A stretch of DNA of 64,000 nt, from NCBI RefSeq assembly GCF_026341855.1, contig NZ_JAPENW010000001.1, positions 3,525,001 to 3,589,000 on the forward strand, read 5' to 3'. The notes beneath the pieces were generated by a model that had not been told where the DNA came from, made no database searches, and worked only from the letters and a program-made list of their open reading frames with translations. This document shows, piece by piece, positions 7,995 to 15,565 of this stretch. Position 1 is the stretch's first letter, and each line of letters begins with the position of its first letter. The DNA is from Streptomyces sp. NBC_00568 (GTDB lineage Bacteria; Actinomycetota; Actinomycetes; Streptomycetales; Streptomycetaceae). The translations under genes and the position numbers were made by a program.

Positions 7995-8699
7995 ATGAGC
8001 GAGCGGAAGAGCGCAGTCCTGGAGGTGATCGCCCTCGGCGTGGAGGACGCGGTCGCCGCTCAGGCCGGCGGTGCGGACCGGCTGGAGCTGGTCACCGACA
8101 TGGCCGCCGACGGGCTGACCCCGTCGGTGGAGACCTTCGCCGGGATCCGCGCCTCCGTCGACATCGCGCTGCGCGTGATGCTGCGCCTCTCGGACGGCTT
8201 CGCGGCGGGTGGCGCGAAGGGTGTCGACGCTCTCGTACGGGTCGCGGGCGAACTGCGGGACGCGGGCGCGGACGAGTTCGTGCTCGGCTTCCTCGACGAG
8301 CACGGCGGCCCCGACCTGGCCGCCGTGGAGCGGGTCGTGGCCGAACTGGACGGCTGCCGCTGGACGTTCCACCGCGCGATCGACCGCGCCGCCGACCGTG
8401 ACGCCCTGCGCAAGCAGCTCGCGGACCTGCCGGGCCTCGACGCGTATCTGACCGCCGGGTCCCCGGCGGGCGTCGACGACGGGCTCTCCACCCTCGTGAC
8501 CGAGGCCGCCCGCCACGGCGAACCGGGATACGAGCCGACGATCATGGTCGGCGGCGGTCTGCGCCTCGACCATGTGCCGCGGCTGCGCGCCGCGGGCCTC
8601 GACGCCTTCCACATCGGCGGCGCCGCCCGTCCGGAAGGCTGGACGGGACCGGTCTCGGCGGAGGCGGTACGGGAGTGGCGGGCGGCCCTCGACGCGTAG
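7995..8699 (+). CDS. cutC: CutC family protein (copper homeostasis / TIM-barrel)
   Basis: A 234-aa TIM-barrel protein of the CutC family, cytoplasmic and linked genetically to copper tolerance, although its biochemical role is unsettled. Family signatures are LEVIALGVEDAVAAQAGGAD near the start (usually LE.cv....A..A...GA.RIEL), FVLGFLDEHG, WTFHRAIDRAAD and ILMVGGGL-like TIMVGGGLRLDHV, then DAFHIGGAARP near the end. Its length matches the family norm. The AAGGGAAGAGG sequence before ATG 7995 is a good ribosome-binding site. A DasR-like box overlaps the promoter region, hinting at amino-sugar control rather than copper control. Confidence 0.9.
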   Translation: MSERKSAVLEVIALGVEDAVAAQAGGADRLELVTDMAADGLTPSVETFAGIRASVDIALRVMLRLSDGFAAGGAKGVDALVRVAGELRDAGADEFVLGFLDEHGGPDLAAVERVVAELDGCRWTFHRAIDRAADRDALRKQLADLPGLDAYLTAGSPAGVDDGLSTLVTEAARHGEPGYEPTIMVGGGLRLDHVPRLRAAGLDAFHIGGAARPEGWTGPVSAEAVREWRAALDA

Positions 8700-9136
8700 G
8701 ACGTGCCCGCAGGGTCCTGTCTCGCAGGGCCCTGCCGTGCGGCGCTCACCCCGCGATGCCTGCCGTGCGGCGCTCACCCCGCCACGCTCGCCCCGCCATG
8801 TCTGGCACCCGCCCCCCGGGCTCTCTGGTTCGCTCGGGCAGGGATGCTCCCGCGGCACCGCGGGATCCGTACCTCGGGTGGGCGACGGGACTTCGCGGAC
8901 ACGTTCCGGGCCCGGTCCCGTCCTCCCGTCGTCCGGCCGGAGGGGCCGGGCCGTCAGGTCACGGATCCATCTCCGCCAGGTAGTTGTTGTGTTGTGAGAG
9001 TCGCGCGGCGATCACCGTCCGCCCCCGTACGTGCATATTGGGGATGCCCCGATCGGCCGGGGCATGACAATCACACGGATGTGCGGGCCGGTACGAGAGG
9101 CGCCGCAGTACAGCAGCATCAGGGGGACAAGGCTCC
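8700..9136. repeat. Intergenic region with a 24-bp direct repeat
   Basis: No gene is seen in these 437 bp. A perfect 24-bp direct repeat (starting CCTGCCGTGCGGCGCTCACC) occupies 8731-8754 and 8759-8782 with a 4-bp spacer, followed by partial copies (CCCCGCCACG, CCCCGCCATG). The right part probably carries the promoter of the protease gene, but no clear -35/-10 pair is seen. Confidence 0.7.
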
Positions 9137-10353
9137 ATGCCATCCATACGCAGCCGCACGCTCGCGACCGCCGCGGCCGTGATCGCGGCGGTCATGATCA
9201 CCAGCACGGCCTGTGACAGCGAGAAGGGCGACGAAGGGGCCACCGCCCGGCCCTCGGCGTCCGCCCAGGCGGACAAGGGTGTCGACACCGGTCAGGACGA
9301 CGACGGCTCCACCACGGTCGGCGGCTACAAGCTGCCCGCCGGCATTCCCACCGACCTCAGCGGCGACGCCCTGGACAAGTGGAAGAACGGGGGGTGGAAG
9401 GACTACGGCGACTGGGCGTCCAAGGCGGAGGACTTCGCCAACCCGTACCTCAAGGACTTCTGGTCGCCGGAGAAGATGGCCGAGGCGAAGGCCCGGATCC
9501 CGGTCGCCCAGGCGGGCAGCACCAGTTCGGGCTCGGGCAGCGGCGCCACCTCCTACCTGCCCGACGGCACGGTGAGGAAGCAGGTCGCCGCCAAGGTCAA
9601 GGCGACCTACCACCACTACGCGCCGCCCGTCGGCAAGCTGTTCTTCTCCTCGCCCGAGGGCAACATGGTCTGCTCGGCCGCCGTCGTCACCGACCCGGCG
9701 CACCCCGGCAAGTCCAACCTCGTGTGGACCGCGGGCCACTGCGTGCACGCCGGCAAGGGCGGCGGCTGGTACCGCAACATCGCCTTCGTCCCCTCGTACA
9801 ACAACGGCGGGAAGCTGAGCAACCGTCAGATCGCCGACCCGCGCGCCAAGGCCGTCTCCCCGTACGGCATCTGGTGGGCCAACTGGGCCACCACCTCCGG
9901 CCAGTGGATCAAGGGCGGATCGCACCAGGGCAACGCGGCCTCCGGATACGACTACGCCGTGCTCCACGTCAAGCCCGAGAGCGGGAGCAAGTCCCTTCAG
10001 GAGCGGCTCGGTTCGGCCCTGCCGGTATGGTTCGACGCGCCGGCCGCCAACAAGGTCAAGTCCATGAGGTCCGCGGCTACCCGGCCGAGGCGCCCTACGA
10101 CGGTTCGAAGATGTACGACTGCCACGGCGCCACCAAGCGGTTCGTGCTCGCGAAGAGCGTCCCCGCCCAGTTCATGATCGGCTGCACGATGAACGGCGGT
10201 GCCTCCGGCGGCCCCTGGTTCATGAGCCACAGCGGCCGGACCTATCTGGTCTCCAACAACTCCCTGAGCGACCGCAAGACGTTCATCACCGGGCCGCGGC
10301 TCGGGAGCAACGCCAAGCAGGTCTATCTGGCGACCAGCAACAAGTTCAAGTAA
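9137..10353 (+). pseudogene. Secreted trypsin-like serine peptidase, broken by a -1 frameshift
   Basis: The N-terminal part reads from ATG 9137: a signal sequence with a possible lipid cysteine at residue 26 (MITSTAC), a low-complexity linker, then a chymotrypsin-fold domain with the histidine in TAGHCVH (residue 201) and the aspartate in GYDYAV (residue 272). After NKVKSM at about 10066 this frame becomes nonsense and stops at 10177. The +1-shifted frame carries the missing end, EVRGYPAEAPYDG, then GGASGGPWF with the catalytic serine (codon 10204), stopping at 10353. Inserting one G after the ATG at 10064 would restore one 406-codon frame. It is therefore either a genuine frameshift mutation or an assembly error. 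An intact enzyme would be an extracellular, cell-surface peptidase. Confidence 0.85.
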
Positions 10354-10372
10354 GGCCCCTCGCCGAGCGGTC

Positions 10373-10403
10373 GGCGGCCCCCGGCGCGTACGCGGGGGCC
10401 GCC
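10373..10403. terminator. Bidirectional terminator between protease and helD
   Basis: A perfect 10-bp stem, GGCGGCCCCC (10373-10382) with GGGGGCCGCC (10394-10403), encloses an 11-nt loop. It lies between two convergent genes, so it can serve both strands. Confidence 0.65.
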
Positions 10404-10408
10404 GCCGG

Positions 10409-12478
10409 TCAGCCCAGCTCGGCCGGGAGCGGCGCCGTGTGCGTCACGATCAGCCCGGACACCGCACGGGTGAGGGCCACGTACAGACGGCGCAGGCCGG
10501 TGCGCTCGTCCGGTTCGCCGTCCACGACGGCCCGCGGCTCGTCCAGGACCACGTAGTCGTACTCCAGGCCCTTGGCGAGCGAGGCCGGCACCAGGGTCAG
10601 CCGGGTCTCGGCCGTCGTCTCCTCGCCCGGACCGAGGTACGTCCGCCCGGCCGCCGCCAGCGCCTCGGCGAGCACCGGGATCCGGGCGTCGGCGGCGATC
10701 AGCCCGACCGACCCCTCCTGGCCCAGCAACTCCTCCACCGCACCCACGACATCGGCGTCCGCCGTGCTCGCGCGCACCTCGAAGAAGCCCGGGTTCTCCC
10801 GCACCGACGCGACCGGTGCGAGACCGGGCGCGATGTGCGGCAGCAGCCGGGACGCGTAGGTGATGACGTCCGTGGGGACGCGGAAGCCGGCGGTCAGCTC
10901 CTCCACCACGGCGTCCCCCTTGCCCAGATGGCCAAGGGCCTCCTCCCAGCTCCGGGTCGCCCACGGGGTCGTCCCCTGCGCCAGGTCCCCGAGCACGGTC
11001 GCCGAACCCGTCGTGCAGCGCCGCCCCACCGCGCGGTACTGCATCGGCGACAGGTCCTGCGCCTCGTCGAGCACCACGTGCCCCAGCGAGTGCGTGCGCT
11101 GGACCAGGTCCGTGGCCTCGTCGATCAGCACGGCGTCGGCCGCCGACCACTTGGCGGACTTCACGCTGCGCACCGGCTTCGCCCAGAGGATCTCCTTCTG
11201 CTCGGCCTCGTCGAGCAGCCCCTCCGCGTGCGCGGCGAGGAAGTCCGCGTCGGTCAGCAGCCGGAGCACGAGCTTCGCGGGGTCGACCTGCGGCCAGACC
11301 GCCTTGACGGCGGCCTTCACGGCGGTGTTGCGGGCGACGGCGTCCTGCACCCGGTCGTCGGGTGCCTCTCCCGAGCGCTCCATCTGGACCAGCACGGCAT
11401 GCGCGATCCGCTGCGGAAGGGCCTGGTGCGCGGCGCCGTAGCGGATGTCGCGGTCGAGCAACTCCCGGACGATCTGCTCGAGTTCGTACGCCGGGACGCG
11501 CCAGCGCCGTGATCCCCTGACCACCACCACCGGCTCGGTCGGCAGGGTCACGTGCGAGCGGACGGCCCGGCGCAGCACCTGGGCCATCCGGGCGTCGCCC
11601 TTGATCACGGCCGCGGTCGCGTCGTCGCCGCCCCGCACCTCGACATGCGCGACGAGATCGTCGACGGTCGCCTGCTTGACCTCCAACTCGCCGAGGGCGG
11701 GCAGGACTTGCTCGATGTAGTGCAGGAAGGACTTGTTCGGCCCGATGACCAGGGTGCCGGTGCGGGCGAGCCGCTCGCGGTGCGTGTACAGCAGATACGC
11801 GACCCGGTGCAGGCCGACGGCGGTCTTCCCGGTGCCGGGACCTCCCTGCACACAGACCGAGCCGGACAGCCCGGACCGGACGATCTCGTCCTGTTCCGGC
11901 TGGATGGTCGCCACGATGTCGCGCATCGGGCCGACGCGCGGGCGCTCGATCTCCTGCTGGAGCAGCTTGCTGGTGGCCGCGGCCTCGGCCGGGTCGGAGA
12001 GGTGCTCGTCCTCGTAGGCCGTGAGGTCGCCGCCGGTGTAGCCGAAGCGGCGGCGCAGCCCGACATCCATCGGGTCCTTCTTCGAGGCCCGGTAGAACGG
12101 CTGCGACACCGGCGCGCGCCAGTCGATCACCATCGGGTCGCCGCCGGCATCGTGCACATGCCGCCGCCCGATGTAGAACCGCTCGCCCTCCGCGCCCTCC
12201 GCCAGGTCGACGCCCGGCGCGTGCAGATAGTCGAGGCGTCCGAAGAAGAGCGGGGTGTGGCTGAGGTCGGCGAGGGCCTTGATGCGCTCGCCGATCTGCC
12301 GGTGCAGCACCTCGGCGTTCACCCAGTTCGCGGTGACATCGCGGATGTCGAGGTTCTCCGCGTCCTCGCGCATCGCGCGGAGCGCCGAACGGGAGTGGGC
12401 GAGGTGGGCGCGCTCGCGGGACAGGGGGTCGTCTGACGCGGAAGGGGGGCCGGACGGATCGTCGGACAGGGTGGACAC
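10409..12478 (-). CDS. HelD-type UvrD/Rep-like ATPase (RNA polymerase-associated)
   Basis: A 689-aa superfamily-1 ATPase of the HelD group. Known HelD proteins bind RNA polymerase and use ATP to release stalled or hibernating complexes, and some confer rifamycin tolerance. A helical N-terminal arm (residues 20-75) precedes PMVIDWRAPVSQPFYRA (115-131), a signature region of these proteins. Walker A is GGPGTGKT (213-220). Helicase motif II is VVLDEAQDLSPMQY, and later motifs include GDLAQGTTPW, ASLAKGLEYDYVVLD and RRLYVALTRA. It is monocistronic, converging with the protease. I found no clear rifamycin-associated element upstream, but four 11-bp repeats lie 52-95 bp before the start. Confidence 0.88.
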   Translation of the reverse strand: MSTLSDDPSGPPSASDDPLSRERAHLAHSRSALRAMREDAENLDIRDVTANWVNAEVLHRQIGERIKALADLSHTPLFFGRLDYLHAPGVDLAEGAEGERFYIGRRHVHDAGGDPMVIDWRAPVSQPFYRASKKDPMDVGLRRRFGYTGGDLTAYEDEHLSDPAEAAATSKLLQQEIERPRVGPMRDIVATIQPEQDEIVRSGLSGSVCVQGGPGTGKTAVGLHRVAYLLYTHRERLARTGTLVIGPNKSFLHYIEQVLPALGELEVKQATVDDLVAHVEVRGGDDATAAVIKGDARMAQVLRRAVRSHVTLPTEPVVVVRGSRRWRVPAYELEQIVRELLDRDIRYGAAHQALPQRIAHAVLVQMERSGEAPDDRVQDAVARNTAVKAAVKAVWPQVDPAKLVLRLLTDADFLAAHAEGLLDEAEQKEILWAKPVRSVKSAKWSAADAVLIDEATDLVQRTHSLGHVVLDEAQDLSPMQYRAVGRRCTTGSATVLGDLAQGTTPWATRSWEEALGHLGKGDAVVEELTAGFRVPTDVITYASRLLPHIAPGLAPVASVRENPGFFEVRASTADADVVGAVEELLGQEGSVGLIAADARIPVLAEALAAAGRTYLGPGEETTAETRLTLVPASLAKGLEYDYVVLDEPRAVVDGEPDERTGLRRLYVALTRAVSGLIVTHTAPLPAELG

Positions 12479-12529
12479 GGGGAATTGCCTCCGGGGGCCT
12501 GCTGCGGGAGTGATTCAGGCGGTGAATCT

Positions 12530-12573
12530 CTGCGGAACCGGTGCGGAATCCGTGCGGAATCCGTGCGGAGTCC
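12530..12573. repeat. Four 11-bp tandem repeats upstream of the HelD-type gene
   Basis: Four near-identical 11-mers run head to tail: CTGCGGAACCG, GTGCGGAATCC, GTGCGGAATCC, GTGCGGAGTCC. The period equals about one DNA turn and the block sits 52-95 bp before the start codon of the leftward HelD-type gene. The rest of 12479-12880 holds no gene that I can support. Confidence 0.7.
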
Positions 12574-12880
12574 GCGGGAAATTCCAGGTGCCGTCCGGTT
12601 TCCGGCCGGGCGGCGGCACTCCGTGAAGGGAGGCGGGCAAGACGGAAGATTCTAGGTGAGGGACGGATGCCGGTGCCAATGGGTTTTCCGGTGCGGTTCC
12701 GCACAGCGCGGGCATGAGCCGCCGTCTCAGTGCCGTCTCAGGGTCGGGCTCCGGGGCCCGTAGGGGGTGGTGTCCGTCGTGAGGTGGAGGGCGGGCGGGC
12801 CTGGAGGTGGACTCGCGGGTTGCCGAGGTTCGGTCGGAAGACCGACGCCGTTCGGGGACGGGGGGCCGCACCATGGAGGT

Positions 12881-13075
12881 ATGAGTGCAGCCACTTTCAC
12901 CCCAGGCCCTGCCCGTCCCGGCGCCGCCGCCCGCGGGGCGACGGCCGTCACCTCCGTCCACCACCGCCACCGCCTCGGCGACGCCCTGCGCGCCGTGAAG
13001 GTCTTCGCGACGGCCGCGTTCGACGTCGTCGTGCTCGGCGAATACGGCGAGGAAGCAGGCGTACGCCGCCACTGA
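12881..13075 (+). CDS. Small conserved hypothetical protein (64 aa)
   Basis: A 64-aa protein from ATG 12881 with GGAGGT immediately upstream. Its first half is alanine/proline rich (ATFTPGPARPGAAARGATAV) and the second half reads HHRHRLGDALRAVKVFATAA then FDVVVLGEYGEEAGVRRH. I recall very similar small ORFs in other Streptomyces, so it is probably real. It has no known domain, membrane segment or signal. It stands alone directly before the 25-bp repeat array, and its stop falls at the edge of the first degenerate copy. Function unknown. Confidence 0.65.
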   Translation: MSAATFTPGPARPGAAARGATAVTSVHHRHRLGDALRAVKVFATAAFDVVVLGEYGEEAGVRRH

Positions 13076-13078
13076 CGT

Positions 13079-13744
13079 GTACGCCCGCTTCCCACCCCGC
13101 TGAACCGCACCCCCGCCTCACCCGCCGGGCCGCACCCCCGCCCGCCTCACGCGCCGGGCTGTACGCCCGCCTCACGCGCCGGGCTGTACGTCCGCCTCAC
13201 GCGCCGGGCTGTACGTCCGCCTCACGCGCCGGGCTGTATGCCCGCCTCACGCGCTGGGGCTGAACGCCCGCCTCACACGGTGGGCTGTACCCCCGCCCGC
13301 CTCACGCGGTGAGCTGCACCCCCGCCCGCCTCACGCGGTGAGCTGCACCCCCGCCTCACGCGCGCCGGCCGCACCCCCTGCCGCACTCGGTGGGCTGCAC
13401 CCCCGCCTCACGCGGTGGGCTGCACCCCCGGCTCACGCGGTGGGCTGCACCCCCGGCTCACGCGGTGGGCTGCACCCCCGGCTCACGCGGTGGGCTGCAC
13501 CCCCGCCTCACGCGCCGGGCTGCACCCCGCCCGCCTCACGCGGTGAGCTGCACCCCCGCCTCACGCGCGCCGGCCGCACCCCCTGCCGCACTCGGTGGGC
13601 TGCACCCCCGGATCACGCGGTGGGTTGTGCACCTGGCTTACGCGGTGATCTGTACGCCGGGCTCACGTGGTGGGCCGCACCCCGCCTCATGCGGTGGGTT
13701 GTACGCCCGGCTCACGCGCCGAGCTGTACGCCCGCCGGGCTGTA
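13079..13744. repeat. Minisatellite of about 24 copies of a 25-bp GC-rich repeat
   Basis: The typical unit is GGGCTG(C/T)AC(C/G)CCCG(C/G)CTCACGCG(GT/CC), 25 bp, repeated about 24 times with 23-29-bp spacing variants. Two subtypes alternate in blocks: GCGCC-GGGCTGTAC mainly on the left (13144-13260) and GCGGT-GGGCTGCAC in the centre (13390-13520). A stretch of about 75 bp at 13330-13405 recurs at 13534-13609, so the array has also grown by segmental duplication. Copies degenerate after about 13620. There are no unique spacers. The array fills the gap between a 64-aa gene and the 3' end of the XPB helicase gene. Confidence 0.92.
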
Positions 13745-13842
13745 GGCCCGTTCTGGTCCGTTGGGCCGTTCGCCCCGTCGGCCGGTCCCCGTGCCTCGCG
13801 CGACGCCCTGTGCGCCCCGCGCGGCACCCTCACCGGGGAAGT

Positions 13843-15489
13843 TCACTCGCTGTCGCTCAGCAGTTCGTCCGCGTCCATGATCCGGTAGGCGTAGCCCTGT
13901 TCCGCCAGGAAGCGCTGGCGGTGGGCGGCGAAGTCCTGGTCGATGGTGTCGCGGGCGACCACCGAGTAGAAGTGGGCCTGGTGGCCGTCGGCCTTCGGGC
14001 GCAGGACGCGGCCCAGCCGCTGGGCCTCCTCCTGGCGCGAGCCGAAGGTGCCCGAGACCTGGATGGCCACCGTGGCCTCCGGCAGGTCGATGGAGAAGTT
14101 GGCGACCTTGGACACGACGAGCACGCTGATCTCGCCCTCCCGGAAGGCGCCGAACAGCTTCTCCCGCTGGGCATTGCTGGTCTCGCCCTTGATGACGGGC
14201 GCGTTCAGATGCTCGCCCAGCTCGTCGAGCTGGTCGATGTACTGGCCGATCACCAGGATCTGCTGACCCGCGAACTTCCGGACCAGCGCCTCGGTCACCT
14301 TCCGCTTGGTCGCGGTCGTGGCGCAGAAGCGGTACTTCTCCTCGGTCTCGGCGGTGGCGTACGCGAGCCGCTCGGAGTCCGTGAGGTTCACCCGCACCTC
14401 GACACAGTCGGCGGGCGCGATGTAACCCTGCGCCTCGATCTCCTTCCAGGGCGCGTCGAACCGCTTGGGCCCGATGAGCGAGAAGACGTCCGACTCACGC
14501 CCGTCCTCGCGCACGAGCGTGGCGGTCAGCCCCAGCCGGCGCCGGGCCTGGAGGTCGGCGGTGAACTTGAAGACGGGAGCGGGCAGCAGATGGACCTCGT
14601 CGTAGAGGATGAGGCCCCAGTCGCGGGAGTCGAAGAGCTCGAGGTGCGGGTAGACGCCCTTCCGCCGGGTCGTCAGCACCTGGTAGGTGGCGATGGTGAC
14701 CGGGCGGATCTCCTTGCGCGTCCCGCTGTACTCACCGATCTCGTCCTCGGTCAGCGAGGTCCGCTTCACCAGCTCGTGCTTCCACTGCCGGGCGGAGACG
14801 GTGTTGGTGACGAGGATGAGGGTGGTCGCCTTGGCCTGCGCCATGGCACCGGCCCCGACGAGTGTCTTGCCCGCGCCGCAGGGGAGCACGACCACACCGG
14901 ACCCGCCGTGCCAGAAGTTCTCCACGGCCTGCTTCTGGTAGGGCCGCAGCGCCCAGCCGTCCTCCACGAGGTCGATGGCGTGCGCCTCGCCGTCGACGTA
15001 ACCGGCGAGGTCCTCGGCCGGCCAGCCGAGCTTCAGCAGGGTCTGCTTGATCTGGCCGCGCTCGGAGGGGTGCACGGCCACGGTGTCGGGGTCGATCCGG
15101 TTGCCGACGAGCGGCGCGACGCGCTTGGAGCGCAGCACCTCCTCGAGGACGGGCCGGTCGGTGGTGGTGAGGACGAGTCCGTGGGCCGGGTGCTTGCTCA
15201 GGGTGAGGCGTCCGTAGCGGTCCATCGTCTCGGCGATGTCCACGAGCAGCGCGTGCGGGACCGGATAGCGGCTGAACTCGACGAGCGCGTCCACGACCTG
15301 TTCGGCGTCGTGCCCGGCGGCGCGCGCGTTCCACAGGCCGAGCGGCGTGATCCGGTAGGTGTGGATGTGCTCGGGCGCCCGCTCCAGCTCGGCGAAGGGG
15401 GCGATGACGCGACGGCAGGCGTCGGCCCGCTCGTGATCGACTTCGAGCAGGAGCGTCTTGTCGGACTGGACGATGAGGGGTCCGTTCAC
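13843..15489 (-). CDS. DNA repair helicase XPB (superfamily 2)
   Basis: A 548-aa bacterial XPB homologue, a 3'-5' DNA helicase of SF2 used in DNA repair or transcription-linked processes. An N-terminal damage-recognition-like domain (residues 1-175) precedes LRPYQKQAVENFW (Q motif), Walker A VLPCGAGKTLVGAG (GAGKT 205-209), DEVH (297-300), the LTATLVREDGRE segment including the XPB-type RED triad (~327-329), and motif VI QEEAQRLGRVLRP. Length matches actinobacterial XPB (~550). GTG 15489 has AAAGGGA about 7 nt upstream. The helicase-associated gene lies 76 bp upstream on the same strand, so the pair is probably one operon. Confidence 0.95.
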   Translation of the reverse strand: MNGPLIVQSDKTLLLEVDHERADACRRVIAPFAELERAPEHIHTYRITPLGLWNARAAGHDAEQVVDALVEFSRYPVPHALLVDIAETMDRYGRLTLSKHPAHGLVLTTTDRPVLEEVLRSKRVAPLVGNRIDPDTVAVHPSERGQIKQTLLKLGWPAEDLAGYVDGEAHAIDLVEDGWALRPYQKQAVENFWHGGSGVVVLPCGAGKTLVGAGAMAQAKATTLILVTNTVSARQWKHELVKRTSLTEDEIGEYSGTRKEIRPVTIATYQVLTTRRKGVYPHLELFDSRDWGLILYDEVHLLPAPVFKFTADLQARRRLGLTATLVREDGRESDVFSLIGPKRFDAPWKEIEAQGYIAPADCVEVRVNLTDSERLAYATAETEEKYRFCATTATKRKVTEALVRKFAGQQILVIGQYIDQLDELGEHLNAPVIKGETSNAQREKLFGAFREGEISVLVVSKVANFSIDLPEATVAIQVSGTFGSRQEEAQRLGRVLRPKADGHQAHFYSVVARDTIDQDFAAHRQRFLAEQGYAYRIMDADELLSDSE

Positions 15490-15565
15490 ACCCGATCCCT
15501 TTCTGCGTGGCGGCATCCGGCGCGGATGCTCGGCCAAACCTCCAGTGTGCCCTACCGGCGGGTGA

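Noticed and set aside
13079..13744. Possible CRISPR array
   Set aside because: Units are contiguous with no unique spacers, and no cas genes are nearby.
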